NCBI GenBank assembly: GCA_020249505.1
Contig: JADCFN010000023.1
Coordinates: 62,001 to 126,000 of the forward strand
Source: Roseomonas sp.
GTDB taxonomy: Bacteria > Pseudomonadota > Alphaproteobacteria > Acetobacterales > Acetobacteraceae
Length of the DNA stretch: 64,000 nucleotides
Direction: 5' to 3'
Under the pieces are notes generated by a model. It was not told the origin of the DNA. It did no database searches and was given only the letters and a program-made list of their open reading frames with translations. Positions within the stretch are counted from its first letter, which is position 1. Each line of letters starts with the position of its first letter. Below, in pieces: positions 1-9,805 of this stretch. The translations under genes and the position numbers were made by a program.

Positions 1-821
1 CCGGCAGCCTTGGCGATGGCGCCCGCCGCAATTACCCCCGCCGCCGGGCCAGAAAGCGCCGTACGCGCCGGGAAGCGCCGTGCCGTTGCGGTGGACATGA
101 TCCCGCCATTGGACTGCACAATATGAAACCGTCCACCGAAACCTTCCTGCGCAAGAGCGCCTTCCAGCTTGCCGAGATAACCCGCGACCAAAGGCTGCAA
201 ATAGGCATTGAGCGCCGTGGTCGAAGCCCGCTCAAACTCACGGATTTCCGGCAGGATTTCGGAAGAAACCGAAACATGCGGATTGGGCCAAATGCGCCGC
301 ACCGCTTCCGCCGCCGCTTGTTCATTGGCAGGATTGGCATAGGCATTGATGAAAATAACCGCGCAGGCTTCCGCACCGGCGGTCAGCAATTGCCGCGCCG
401 CAGCCTCCACCGCCGCGATATCTACCGGCATGTGGATGCTGCCGTCAGCGAGGCAGCGTTCCGGCACTTCCAAGCGCAGATCACGGTCCGCTATTGGTTG
501 GAAATTACCCCAAAGCCCCCAGGTGTGGCGCCGATCACGCCGGCGCATTTCCAGCACATCGCGAAAGCCCGCGGTTGTGATCACGCCAAGCTTCGAGCCT
601 TTTCGTTCCAGCAGCGCATTGGTGCCAACCGTCGTGCCATGCACCACCGCCGCCATGCCGGCAGCACCGCCAAGCGCGCGCAAGCCCGCGAGAAAACCAG
701 AAGCCTCATCACCACGCTGGCTTGGCACTTTCGCAGTCTGAAAACGGCCTGTCGCTGGATCAAACAGAAACAGATCAGTGAAGGTACCACCAACATCAAC
801 GCCAACAATCGCGCCTCTCAT
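1..821 (-). CDS. hyuA: Hydantoinase/oxoprolinase subunit A (HyuA), 3' end outside window
   Basis: The reading frame from ATG at 821 stays open to the left edge, giving about 273 residues of a protein normally near 680. The N-terminus has the acetate/sugar kinase-like phosphate loop DVGGTFTD of the HyuA/OplahA family, and the last visible part has the conserved SGPAAGVIA motif. The family performs ATP-dependent ring opening of hydantoins, 5-oxoproline or related cyclic or carbonyl substrates together with HyuB. The start overlaps the hyuB stop by ATGA, so the two are translationally coupled. The preceding liv-type importer genes suggest that the substrate is taken up by it. The substrate cannot be named from sequence. 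Confidence 0.9.
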   Translation of the reverse strand, partial: MRGAIVGVDVGGTFTDLFLFDPATGRFQTAKVPSQRGDEASGFLAGLRALGGAAGMAAVVHGTTVGTNALLERKGSKLGVITTAGFRDVLEMRRRDRRHTWGLWGNFQPIADRDLRLEVPERCLADGSIHMPVDIAAVEAAARQLLTAGAEACAVIFINAYANPANEQAAAEAVRRIWPNPHVSVSSEILPEIREFERASTTALNAYLQPLVAGYLGKLEGALAQEGFGGRFHIVQSNGGIMSTATARRFPARTALSGPAAGVIAAGAIAKAA

Positions 822-2509
822 GATGCGCGCTTTCCATAATCGCGCGCGGCGGCTTCGGCGCTGACGTAACCCAAGCGAATATCACGCGCGATGGCGTGCA
901 AGGGCCGCGCGGCGGGATCGCCGCAACCGCCACCGCCTGGGCTTTCCAACCGCACGCGTTCACCTTGGCCGATGGAAACGCCGACAATCTTGCTCGCCAT
1001 CGGCGGTGTCTCACCCGCGCTGCCCCAGGTGAAGCGATTAAGCGCGCCATCAGCGCCGCCCGCCACACCAAAGGGCGCGAAACGCCCGCGTTCACCGAGC
1101 AAAGCCACTTCCGTGCGCCCCGGGGCAAGCGCCTCAATCTCATACACCGCGCCAACGCCGCCGCGATGTTCGCCAGCACCACCGCTATCGGGGCGAAGCG
1201 CCCATTGCGTGAACATCACCGGATAGGCGGCTTCCAGAATCTCCACCGGTGGAATCGTCGCTGTTGAGATCGGGTTATTCGCGTGATGCAAGCCATCAGA
1301 GGCAGGGTTGCCGCCAAGCCCGCCACCGAAGAAGGAAAACATCACCCAGCGCGTGCCATTTTCCCGCTGGCCAGACAGCGCCAGCGCATTGATGGTGCCG
1401 AAGGGCGCGGCGGTGGCGGTGGCAGGGCGCGCCTGGCCGAGCGCGCCGAAAATCACGCCAATCAGGCGCAGGATGGTTTCAGTGTAACCGGCGACGGGTC
1501 TCGGTGCCTCCGCGCCGAGCAAAGTGCTGGGTGGTGCGATGACTTCCACCGGCCGCAACACCCCCGCATTGGCCGGCACATCGGGGAAAGCGTGCTTAAG
1601 CGCGACATAACAGGCCGCCACGGTGGTCGCGACCGAGATATTGAGCGGCCCGGCACAGGGCGGTGAGGATCGCGACATATCCAAAATCAGCCGATCACCT
1701 TCAATCGTCAGATCAAGCGCAATGCGCAGCGCCTCATCCTTCACGCCATCATTATCCAGGAAATCATCAAAGCTATAGCGGCCATCAGGCAGTGCCGCGA
1801 TTTCCGCGCGCATCAGCGCTTCCGCGCGATCGGCCAATTGCGCGAAGGCGGCGGCAATGCGCGCGTCGCCGTAATCATCCAGCAATTCAATCAGCCGCTT
1901 TTCGCCAAGGTCGAGCGCGTTCAGCTGCCCATTCAAATCACCCCAATTGGATTGCGGCACGCGCGAATTGGCCGCCAGAATATCAAGAATATCCTGCTGC
2001 ATTTGCCCGGCGCGGATCAGTTTTACCGGCGGAAAGCGCACACCTTCCTGATGGCTTTCGGTTGCGCGCGGGTTGTAATTACCGGGCACATTGCCGCCGA
2101 TATCAAGCCAATGACCAACACTCGCCACCCAACAAAACAGCTTGCCGGCGCGGAAAATCGGGCGCACCAGGCGGAAATCATTCAAATGCGTCCCGCCATC
2201 ATAGGGATCATTGAACAGGAAGGTATCGCCTTCCTGAAGCCCACCTTCCGCCGCGACTTTGCGAATGACAGACCGCACGGCAAAGGACATGGCGCCAACA
2301 AAAATCGGCAGGCCCTTGGTGCCTTGCACCAGCGTGTCACCGGTGACGGCGTCATAAACACCATGACAGGCATCGCGCGCTTCGGCGATGATGGGGTTGA
2401 AGGCGCTGCGATAAAGGGTCGCATCCATCTCATCGGCGATTTGTTCAAGCCGGCCCTTCAATACGGCCAGGGTCACGGCATCAAGGCGCGTCGTTACAGC
2501 TTCGGTCAT
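818..2509 (-). CDS. hyuB: Hydantoinase/oxoprolinase subunit B (HyuB)
   Basis: 563 residues, full length for HyuB. Family landmarks are visible: the N-terminal LKGRLEQIADEMDATLYRSAFNPII stretch split over about residues 15-40, FNDPYDGGTHLNDF near 100, and the glycine-rich C-terminal ESPGGGGCGDP motif. I chose ATG 2509 (MTEAV) because it lies one base after the livF stop (2511); a longer frame to 2572 would run into livF. HyuB partners HyuA in ATP-dependent cyclic amide or carbonyl substrate hydrolysis or carboxylation. It is the sixth gene of the livKHMGF-hyuBA operon. Confidence 0.92.
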   Translation of the reverse strand: MTEAVTTRLDAVTLAVLKGRLEQIADEMDATLYRSAFNPIIAEARDACHGVYDAVTGDTLVQGTKGLPIFVGAMSFAVRSVIRKVAAEGGLQEGDTFLFNDPYDGGTHLNDFRLVRPIFRAGKLFCWVASVGHWLDIGGNVPGNYNPRATESHQEGVRFPPVKLIRAGQMQQDILDILAANSRVPQSNWGDLNGQLNALDLGEKRLIELLDDYGDARIAAAFAQLADRAEALMRAEIAALPDGRYSFDDFLDNDGVKDEALRIALDLTIEGDRLILDMSRSSPPCAGPLNISVATTVAACYVALKHAFPDVPANAGVLRPVEVIAPPSTLLGAEAPRPVAGYTETILRLIGVIFGALGQARPATATAAPFGTINALALSGQRENGTRWVMFSFFGGGLGGNPASDGLHHANNPISTATIPPVEILEAAYPVMFTQWALRPDSGGAGEHRGGVGAVYEIEALAPGRTEVALLGERGRFAPFGVAGGADGALNRFTWGSAGETPPMASKIVGVSIGQGERVRLESPGGGGCGDPAARPLHAIARDIRLGYVSAEAAARDYGKRAS

Positions 2510-2510
2510 T

Positions 2511-3212
2511 TCACAATCCAAGATAGCTACGGCGCAATTCCGGATCGGCGGCAATATCGCGCGCGGCACCACTCAGGCTGATTACGCCATTTTCAAGCAC
2601 ATGCGCCTGATCCGCCACTTCCAGGCTTTGCGCCACATTCTGTTCGACCAGCATGATGGTCAGACCATCCGCATGCAGGCGCCTTATCAGCGTGAACATT
2701 TCCTCGACCAGCAAGGGCGAAAGGCCGAGCGAGGGTTCATCCAGAATGAGCAGCCTCGGTTCCGCCATCAGCCCGCGCCCGATGGCGAGCATTTGCTGCT
2801 CTCCGCCCGAAAGCGTACCGGCGGCCTGGCGGGTTCGCTCAGCCAGGCGCGGGAAAATGCCAAAGACACGTTCCAGATTGCGCGTACGATTGGCACGGGC
2901 ACGGCGATAGGAACCAAGTTCCAGCACTTCGCGCACATTCAAATTCGGAAAAATCTTACGTCCTTCCGGCACATGGATCAGGCCAAGCGAAACGATCTCA
3001 GGGGGCGAAAGCGCAGCCAGGCTCTGCCCCGCGAAACGGATTTCCCCGCCACGTGGGCGCACCACGCCGCTGATGGTCATATTGAGCGTGGTCTTGCCTG
3101 CACCATTGGCGCCGAGCACTGCAACCAAGGCGCCTTCTGGCACGCTTAGATCAATGCCGCGCAGGATCAGGGTTTCGCCATAGCCTGCCTCAAGCGATTT
3201 GATTTCAAGCAT
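2511..3212 (-). CDS. livF: Branched-chain amino acid-type ABC importer ATPase LivF
   Basis: 233 residues from ATG 3212, matching LivF length. It has Walker A GANGAGKTT, the signature LSGGEQQ and Walker B LLILDEPS followed by the family-typical LGLSPLLVEEMF. It is one of two cytoplasmic ATPases powering import through LivHM. The start overlaps the end of livG by 8 bases, which favours 3212 over the in-frame upstream ATGs at 3257 and 3239. The ligand is unknown; the downstream hyuBA pair suggests a hydantoin-, amide- or amino-acid-like compound. Confidence 0.93.
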   Translation of the reverse strand: MLEIKSLEAGYGETLILRGIDLSVPEGALVAVLGANGAGKTTLNMTISGVVRPRGGEIRFAGQSLAALSPPEIVSLGLIHVPEGRKIFPNLNVREVLELGSYRRARANRTRNLERVFGIFPRLAERTRQAAGTLSGGEQQMLAIGRGLMAEPRLLILDEPSLGLSPLLVEEMFTLIRRLHADGLTIMLVEQNVAQSLEVADQAHVLENGVISLSGAARDIAADPELRRSYLGL

Positions 3213-3966
3213 GGCCGGCCAACCTTTGCGCGGCGCCATGGCCCAAATAGGCCTCAATCACGGCGGGATTGCCCACCACCTCCGCCGCCTCGCCCGAGGC
3301 GATGATGCGCCCGCCCGCCAGCACATGCACATATTCGCAAAGGCTCATCACCGCCTGCATGACATGTTCGATCATGAGGATGGTGACGCCACCCGCGCGA
3401 ATCTCCTGCAGTACCGGCAGAAAATCGCGGAGTTCGGATGGGTTCAACCCCGCCAAAACCTCATCCAACAACAGAATGCGCGGACGCGTGGCGAGTGCAC
3501 GCGCCACTTCCAGGCGCTTGCGCCCAGCCACCGTCAGCGCCGCCGCGGGTTTGTCCAATTGCGGGCCAAGGCCAAGGCGCTGGCCTACTTCTTCCGCCAA
3601 CGCCAAAGCATCTCGGCGCTTGGGCAGGCGCAGAAAGGCGCCTACAGCGATGTTCTCGCGAACGGAAAGCCCACCGAAAGGCTGCACAATCTGGAAGGTG
3701 CGCGCCAAGCCAAGCTGCGCCAAATCATGCGGCTTGCGGCCGGTGATTTCCTCACCATCCAGCAACACCAGCCCAGCGCTTGGCGGTTCAAAGCCGGCGA
3801 TCATCGCGAAAAGCGTCGTCTTGCCCGCACCATTCGGGCCGATCAGCCCGGTGATCGAACCTTCCCGCACATCGAAGGTTGCGTCAGACACCGCCGTCAG
3901 CCCGCCAAAGCGCTTGGTGAGATCACGCACCGCGAGGAAGGCGGGGTCCCTCCCTTGCCCGGTCAT
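3205..3966 (-). CDS. livG: Branched-chain amino acid-type ABC importer ATPase LivG
   Basis: 253 residues. Walker A GPNGAGKTT (about 37-45), an ABC region with the family's divergent signature (LTVAGRKRLEVARALA) and Walker B LLLDEVLAGLNPSE are visible. The degenerate signature and the LAGLNPSE run are typical of LivG rather than LivF. The start ATG 3966 overlaps the livM stop (ATGA). It is the second ATPase subunit of the importer encoded by the five neighbouring genes. Confidence 0.93.
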   Translation of the reverse strand: MTGQGRDPAFLAVRDLTKRFGGLTAVSDATFDVREGSITGLIGPNGAGKTTLFAMIAGFEPPSAGLVLLDGEEITGRKPHDLAQLGLARTFQIVQPFGGLSVRENIAVGAFLRLPKRRDALALAEEVGQRLGLGPQLDKPAAALTVAGRKRLEVARALATRPRILLLDEVLAGLNPSELRDFLPVLQEIRAGGVTILMIEHVMQAVMSLCEYVHVLAGGRIIASGEAAEVVGNPAVIEAYLGHGAAQRLAGHA

Positions 3967-4922
3967 GGCGCCCCCTTGCCGCGCCAGCGCGCAGCGATGA
4001 CGCCCGGAATGCGGTGCAACGGAAAGCGCACCACCAGGATCAGCAGCGCACCAAAGATGATCAGATCAACGCCGGGGATTTTGCCGATCAGCATCTTCGT
4101 CCCCTCACTGAGGCCTTGCAGGATCAGCGCACCAATCAGCGGGCCAAAGACCGTGCCCGCGCCGCCGATGATGGGTGCCAGCAGCGCCTCCACCGAAATC
4201 CAGGTGCCGAAGGCGATATTGCTGTCAATATAGAGGAAATACTGCGCATAGAGCGCGCCCGCTGCGCCGGTCAGTGCGGCGGATAGGCTGATGGCGCGCA
4301 GCTTCACCGCCAGAATATCCACGCCAAGCGCGGCGGCGGCGGCTTCGTTTTCCCGCACTGCGACAAGCTGCGCGCCAATCCGGCTTTTCTCCAAAGCCAG
4401 CGTGATCAGCATGGCAAGCGCCAGCAGCGCTGCGCCCAGAATCAAAAAGCTTGACCGATTGGCGAATTGCAGATTGCCGGCACCAAGATTGAGGCTGATG
4501 AGCAAACCCGCCGCACCGCCCGTGATCTCGGTCGCATTCGCCAGAATGCGCAGTACCTCCGCAAAGGCCAGCGTCACCAGCGCGAAATAGGAACCGCGCA
4601 GCCCAGCGCGAAACACCATGGCACCTATCGCATAGCCAAGCAGGGCGGCGGCGGCGATGCCGAAGGCCACCGCGGGATAGGCATTCACGCCAAAGCGCTG
4701 TTGCAGAATGGCGCTGACATAAGCGCCCATGCCGAAAAACGCCGCATGGCCGAAGGAATATTGCCCACCATAACCACCAAGCAGATTCCAACCCTGCGCC
4801 GCGATGGCCAGGATCAGCGTGAATACCAGAAAATTCAGTACCACATTGCTGGTCACGAATAGCGAAACCAGTACGGCGGCCACCAGAAAGCCCAGAATCG
4901 GCAGGGTGTCGCGTGCGGTCAT
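3963..4922 (-). CDS. livM: ABC importer permease LivM
   Basis: 319 residues with about nine hydrophobic segments. The family motif GGYGGQYSFGHAAFFGMGAY (about 48-67) identifies it as LivM. It forms the inner-membrane channel with LivH. It overlaps livG by four bases at its 3' end and livH by four bases at its 5' end, consistent with one polycistronic message. Confidence 0.92.
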   Translation of the reverse strand: MTARDTLPILGFLVAAVLVSLFVTSNVVLNFLVFTLILAIAAQGWNLLGGYGGQYSFGHAAFFGMGAYVSAILQQRFGVNAYPAVAFGIAAAALLGYAIGAMVFRAGLRGSYFALVTLAFAEVLRILANATEITGGAAGLLISLNLGAGNLQFANRSSFLILGAALLALAMLITLALEKSRIGAQLVAVRENEAAAAALGVDILAVKLRAISLSAALTGAAGALYAQYFLYIDSNIAFGTWISVEALLAPIIGGAGTVFGPLIGALILQGLSEGTKMLIGKIPGVDLIIFGALLILVVRFPLHRIPGVIAARWRGKGAP

Positions 4923-5794
4923 GCGCGCGCCCCGAACAGCCCAGTCGGGCGCAGCAGCAGCACCAGGATGAAGATCAGGAAAATCCCGATCTGCCCAAGG
5001 CTATCGCCGAAATAAAGACCAGAAAGGCTTTCCACCACGCCAATGAATAGCCCACCCAATAGCGCCCCCGTAACGCTGCCCATGCCACCGAGCACCACAA
5101 TGGTGAAGGCCACAAGCACAAAGGCATTGCCGACACGTGGCGAGACATAGAAGGACGGTAGCAAAAGACAGGCGGCGACAGCCAGACACGCCGTGCCAAT
5201 GCCAAAGGTCACCGCATAGATATGCGCAACATCAATACCAACCAAAGCCGCGCCAGTGCGTTCCTTCGCCACAGCGCGAATGGCGCGGCCCGTATCCGTG
5301 CGCGTCATCAGCAAAAACAGCAAAGCCGCCAGCAGCAGCGTCACGCCAAAACCAATCAGCCGCGGCACTGAAAGTAGCACATCGCCAAGCTCCACCATGG
5401 ACATGGCGTATGGCAGGCGGAGCGTCATGGTGTCCGACCGGAAAATCGCCAGCATGGCATTTTCGATGATGATCGAAAGCCCAAGTGTCACCAGCAACAT
5501 ATTGGAATCATCGCCGCGGCTCGCGGGCCCAATCACCAGGCGCTGCACCAGATAGCCCAACACGAAAAACAAGCCCGCCAGCGGGATCATCACGGCGTAG
5601 GGGTCCAGCCCAAAGGCGCCATGCGCGACGAAGGCGCCATACATCGCCAGCGTCAGCAGCGCGCCATGGGCGAAGTTGATGATGTGCAGCACGCCGTAAA
5701 CCAGCGTGAGGCCCAGCGCCACCAGCCCATAAACGGCCCCCATCAGGAGGCCGTTTGCCACGGCCTCCAGCAATATCTCGGGCGGGTAGCCCAT
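4919..5794 (-). CDS. livH: ABC importer permease LivH
   Basis: 291 residues of polytopic membrane protein with the LivH motif LTLVYGVLHIINFAHG near the N-terminus and GGMGSVTGALLGGL near the C-terminus. ATG 5794 is chosen because it follows the livK stop (5796) by one base; the in-frame start at 5839 would lie inside livK. It is the second permease of the importer. Confidence 0.92.
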   Translation of the reverse strand: MGYPPEILLEAVANGLLMGAVYGLVALGLTLVYGVLHIINFAHGALLTLAMYGAFVAHGAFGLDPYAVMIPLAGLFFVLGYLVQRLVIGPASRGDDSNMLLVTLGLSIIIENAMLAIFRSDTMTLRLPYAMSMVELGDVLLSVPRLIGFGVTLLLAALLFLLMTRTDTGRAIRAVAKERTGAALVGIDVAHIYAVTFGIGTACLAVAACLLLPSFYVSPRVGNAFVLVAFTIVVLGGMGSVTGALLGGLFIGVVESLSGLYFGDSLGQIGIFLIFILVLLLRPTGLFGARA

Positions 5795-5795
5795 C

Positions 5796-7007
5796 TCAGC
5801 CGGTGACGGGATAGATCGGCTGAGCGTCCGCAAAATCACGCGGGAAGATCACCTTGATATCGCCATTCTGCACTTGCGTGTTCACTGGCTTGCCGCCCTG
5901 GTTTTGGCCATTGACGAATTGCGTCGGCCCATAGGGCATGATGTGGCTATCAAAAGCCGGGCCCGTTGCCGCCAGCGCCTGGATCAGCGCCGCGCGATCC
6001 GCCCGGCCAGCGCGTTCCAGCGCGTCAGCGAAAAGCATTACGGCGGAATAATTCAGCGGGACATTATACAGCCAGAAGCGGTTCTGTGCTTCCACGCGCC
6101 GGCGCAATTCGGCAGTTTTTGGCTTGCGCGGATCGGCCCAATGGTTGCAATCCATCACCAGATTTGCCGCTTCCGGGAATTCGCGCACAAAGCGGAAATT
6201 GGAAGCTGCGCCATTCAGGATGCAATAAATCCCCTTCGGACGAATACGCCGCTGCTGCAAGGTTTGCGACAGCAGCACGAATTCCGCGTAATAGGATGAG
6301 GGGATGATCAGATCGGGATTGAGCGCCCGGATGCGCAGCGCCACATTGGACATATCGCGCGATGGCGTTGGGTGCGCAATCGTCTCCAGCACCTGAAAGC
6401 CGCGCTTGGGCAATTCGGCATTCAGCAGCCGCGCCATGCCGGACCCGAACAACCCATCCTCATGCACAATCACCGCCGTGCGGGAAGGCTTGCCGGCAGC
6501 GTCATTGATGGCGACCAGATTGTCCAAGGCCGTCGCCGTCACGGTGCCAAAGCCAGGGCCGAAGCGGAAGGTATTGGTCAAGCCGCGCGAGACAATCTGA
6601 TCCGATACGCCGACATCAACAATATAGGGCAGATCATAGCGCGATGCGGCCTGAGAAGCGGCAAGGCAAATGGGGCTTGCGAAACCGCCCACAATCGCCA
6701 GCACGCCTTCGGCTTGCATTTTCTCAACCTCGGCCACGCCACCATCGGGGGTGGAGCGTGCATCGCCGAACACCATTTCAATCGGCGCGCCACCCAGCGC
6801 CTTGATGCCGCCGCCGGCATTGATATCGGCAATGGCAAGCTCCGCGCCCAGGCGGCCATACTCACCATCCTGCGCCAAAGCGCCGGTCACGGGCTGGATG
6901 ATGCCAAGCTTGATGGCGCGCGGCTGCGCATGAACAATAGCCGGCGTTGCGAGCAGCATAGGGGCGGCAAGCAGCGCCTGCCGCCGGGAAAGGGCGATCT
7001 GAGACAT
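5796..7007 (-). CDS. livK: Periplasmic substrate-binding protein of the liv-type importer
   Basis: 403 residues, type-I periplasmic binding protein of the amino-acid/amide family. The N-terminus (SRRQALLAAPMLL, cleavage probably after VHAQ near residue 28) is a signal peptide with twin arginines, so Tat export is possible. The mature start IKLGIIQPVTGALAQDG is characteristic. ATG 7007 is preceded by the ribosome site AGGGGAG at 7 nt, which decides it over the upstream ATGs at 7079 and 7043. First gene of the livKHMGF-hyuBA operon. The ligand cannot be deduced. Confidence 0.92.
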   Translation of the reverse strand: MSQIALSRRQALLAAPMLLATPAIVHAQPRAIKLGIIQPVTGALAQDGEYGRLGAELAIADINAGGGIKALGGAPIEMVFGDARSTPDGGVAEVEKMQAEGVLAIVGGFASPICLAASQAASRYDLPYIVDVGVSDQIVSRGLTNTFRFGPGFGTVTATALDNLVAINDAAGKPSRTAVIVHEDGLFGSGMARLLNAELPKRGFQVLETIAHPTPSRDMSNVALRIRALNPDLIIPSSYYAEFVLLSQTLQQRRIRPKGIYCILNGAASNFRFVREFPEAANLVMDCNHWADPRKPKTAELRRRVEAQNRFWLYNVPLNYSAVMLFADALERAGRADRAALIQALAATGPAFDSHIMPYGPTQFVNGQNQGGKPVNTQVQNGDIKVIFPRDFADAQPIYPVTG

Positions 7008-7285
7008 TGAAAACTCCCCTGTTAAGAATTCAAAGATGGTCATGCCCCATGCTTTGCCAATGGGCCAGGGGTATTTCAACTCTTCTGCAAAAAATTTCTG
7101 ACTTTTGAGGGGTGGGCTATCTGGCGCTTAGCCTCTCTGCGGTCCCATTATGGTAGCACATTAGTCAGGCGGGGTTGACATGTAGTCGAGAGCTCATTGC
7201 CCAGCATTTCGCTCACCATGACAAAATCTGCCGCATCAATATCTCGTTGCGATTTTCTTTACCGAATCCAGCGACAATCAGGGGC

Positions 7286-9742
7286 GTGAGCGCCCGAGCC
7301 CCCCTGAGCTTCAAGGAATTCAATCCAAAGCTCTTTGAACCAGCAACTTTTGTTGAACGCGGTGTCAATCTGCCGTTCACTACGCCTATTTTATTGGGCG
7401 CACGCGCCCGGCCGCAGGAAGATGGGTCCGGCCTGGAAGTGATCATCGCAAATCCTTCGGGCGCGGATGGTGTTTACATCCTTCCTTGGGCGTCCATTCC
7501 GCAAATCTGCACACCAACACTGCATGATCGACGGCTTTGGCAATTGCTGCGTGACCAGACTTCGCTGACGCCCAGAAGCGTACAGGACGCCGCAGAGACA
7601 GTTGCACTGGAAGGCCTGGCCGGGAGGGGACCCGCAGACGCGGTGCAGGAGGCGCGGATTGCCCGTGAAGCCCGACGCAAGCGCATTAATTTTGGCTTAT
7701 TGCTGAACCTGATCAAGCGAACAGAAGCGCCAAGCGCCTCCGCCCCCCCGCCGGAATTGGACGAACCAAGAAAACTGATGATGCGCAGCCAGCAAGCTGT
7801 CGCGCGCTGTGCGGCTCAGCTGCGTACGACTACAGAAACAGTCGCCGCAGCGCTTGAGGAACTGTCGCACGCCTTTAACGGTTTCGGTCTGCCGCAAGAC
7901 AACCAGCCGGCGCCCGCGCGTCACTTGCTGGCGGAGCTCAGCAGGACCATGCAATCAGTAGTCGGCTGGCGTGAGGAATTTTCGGATTCCACAACCTCGC
8001 CCGTCACAACTCTCATTCTTCAGTCGCTCGAACTTACTCTTAATTGCGCAGTCCCCGCCGTGGAAGAATTTGATATTCTGATCAGTGACACCATGGCCGC
8101 GCTTGAAGCCTGGCAGAGAGATGATGAGGATGTTAGCCAACGCTTGACACGAATTGATTGGCTGTTGGATGGCTGGGACACCATCATCGGTATTTGGGAT
8201 ACTAGCCCAATCCAGGAAAAGGCGAATGCCATTATGGAAATGGCCATGCTTGCACCAATACTCCCCAAGGAGGTCTCGGATTGGAATGGTTTGGACGCCT
8301 CAGGCATGAGACAGCGTCAGTCTGCGCGTATTGTACAGCAATTTGAAGATTGGCGTAGTGGGCGACTTGTTGACATGATCGCCCGGAACGAAGAATTGAT
8401 GTTTGCCCGACGCAAGTCGCTTATTCGGCGTTCGACCATGCGCGGAAAAACGACCGATGTTGTCCCTAGCAAAGGGCCGGATCGTGCGGTGCAAAATGGC
8501 GCCATCAGTAGTCCCAGTAAGCCAGCCTCGGGCGAAAAAAAGACACAACTGGCGGAAACGCGTCACCTCATGCATGCCTTAGCGGCGGCATCAGACATGG
8601 CGTTGAAAAATGTGGTCGAAATTCTCGATCGCTTGCCAGACAGGCTTGAAGCTGATCGTCTTCTCGATGCCGCACGCCCAAGGCTTCGCCAAATTCGGCC
8701 ATTGCGAAGCCTACAATTCACGCGATTGCTATTTCTACCCTTAGATGGCGCCATTGCGGATAATGCCGATTGGAAGCGCGATGATACGCGCTTGCCGCGC
8801 GCCGCCCTTACAGGCATTGCCGAAGCGCTGCGGAACGCCATGGGAAAAGATGCAGAAGTACTAGAAGCCAGCATGGTCGGGAGAACCTTTCAGGATACGG
8901 GCGCTGTTGACCGCGCAGGCGACCTACTCTGGAAGAGGGCAGCATCCCTAGCGCCCGAGTTGAAACCCGGACCGCGTTGGGCCAGCAGTGGGCTCCGCCA
9001 AGATGATTTTGCGCCACTGGTAAAACTTGCTGCAAGCGTCTGGCGCCACGCCCCCGGCCTTTGGGCGGCCATCAAGCTTGCAGGTTGGGGGCCACCCGAT
9101 GAAGCGGTACGTACAGCGCTGACACCATTGGCTGCCGAGGGAACCACTGCGCTCGCGGTCGGCTTGACAACTCTTCTGCAAAAGGCAACAAGTCCAGGCT
9201 TAGTTGCCATGGCAGCTTCAAGCCTCTCGGATCAGGCCGGCATCATCGCCGATGCTGCCCTGGATGAATGGCTGGCAAATGCACGCGTCACCCTTCCCGG
9301 CGAGGATTTGGTAGCAGCCGCATCCTTGGCAGAAACTTTTGGGCGCGCATTTCAAGACCTTGAAAATGCGCCACCCACGCGCAACCCCCGCCGCGGAGAA
9401 CGCTTGATTCAATTGCGCCAGGAAGCCGAGATCACGTGTCGCCTCGCTTACGAAGATGGTCTTGCGGAAGAGATTTTTCGAAAGCTACCGCTACTCGCTT
9501 CAGCAGCCACACCCGAACAGGTAACAGCACTTGAAGGTCAGGCTCGCGCCCTTCGGCGCATTGAATTGATTGGCAGGCGTTATGGTATAGATCATGGGTA
9601 TGATGGCGCGGCGAAGCGGATCGTTCAGGCGCTTAATGAAACCAAGCAGCACTTGACGTCGCTTGGCCTCACGAAGCTGGACTTGGCGCGACTTGGAGAG
9701 ATTTTGCTGGGGCCGGAGGCAGCGCTTGATCTTCTGGCCTGA
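7286..9742 (+). CDS. Large protein of unknown function
   Basis: 818 residues if started at GTG 7286 (AGGGG just upstream, tight spacing); the frame is open back to a TTG at 7175, so the start is uncertain. I recognise no domain. The first ~130 residues contain beta-like segments with a FVERGVNLPFTTPILLGAR stretch and a VYILPWASIP segment. The rest is strongly helical, rich in Ala, Leu, Arg and Glu, with a lysine/serine-rich low-complexity linker around residues 395-430. No signal peptide or membrane segment is evident, so a cytoplasmic protein is likely. It stands alone between the liv-hyu operon and the PGC edge, and its codon use looks slightly less GC-biased than its neighbours. Coding status is strongly supported by the long open frame. 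Confidence 0.75.
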   Translation: MSARAPLSFKEFNPKLFEPATFVERGVNLPFTTPILLGARARPQEDGSGLEVIIANPSGADGVYILPWASIPQICTPTLHDRRLWQLLRDQTSLTPRSVQDAAETVALEGLAGRGPADAVQEARIAREARRKRINFGLLLNLIKRTEAPSASAPPPELDEPRKLMMRSQQAVARCAAQLRTTTETVAAALEELSHAFNGFGLPQDNQPAPARHLLAELSRTMQSVVGWREEFSDSTTSPVTTLILQSLELTLNCAVPAVEEFDILISDTMAALEAWQRDDEDVSQRLTRIDWLLDGWDTIIGIWDTSPIQEKANAIMEMAMLAPILPKEVSDWNGLDASGMRQRQSARIVQQFEDWRSGRLVDMIARNEELMFARRKSLIRRSTMRGKTTDVVPSKGPDRAVQNGAISSPSKPASGEKKTQLAETRHLMHALAAASDMALKNVVEILDRLPDRLEADRLLDAARPRLRQIRPLRSLQFTRLLFLPLDGAIADNADWKRDDTRLPRAALTGIAEALRNAMGKDAEVLEASMVGRTFQDTGAVDRAGDLLWKRAASLAPELKPGPRWASSGLRQDDFAPLVKLAASVWRHAPGLWAAIKLAGWGPPDEAVRTALTPLAAEGTTALAVGLTTLLQKATSPGLVAMAASSLSDQAGIIADAALDEWLANARVTLPGEDLVAAASLAETFGRAFQDLENAPPTRNPRRGERLIQLRQEAEITCRLAYEDGLAEEIFRKLPLLASAATPEQVTALEGQARALRRIELIGRRYGIDHGYDGAAKRIVQALNETKQHLTSLGLTKLDLARLGEILLGPEAALDLLA

Positions 9743-9805
9743 CACAAAACTTGATCACCGTCTGGCGGTAAATCCAGGATCAGATTTATAAGCTGCTATA
9801 AAAAC

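Noticed and set aside
7286-9742. Large unknown gene as a transposon or phage component
   Set aside because: No terminal repeats, integrase, tRNA site or phage-like neighbours are visible.
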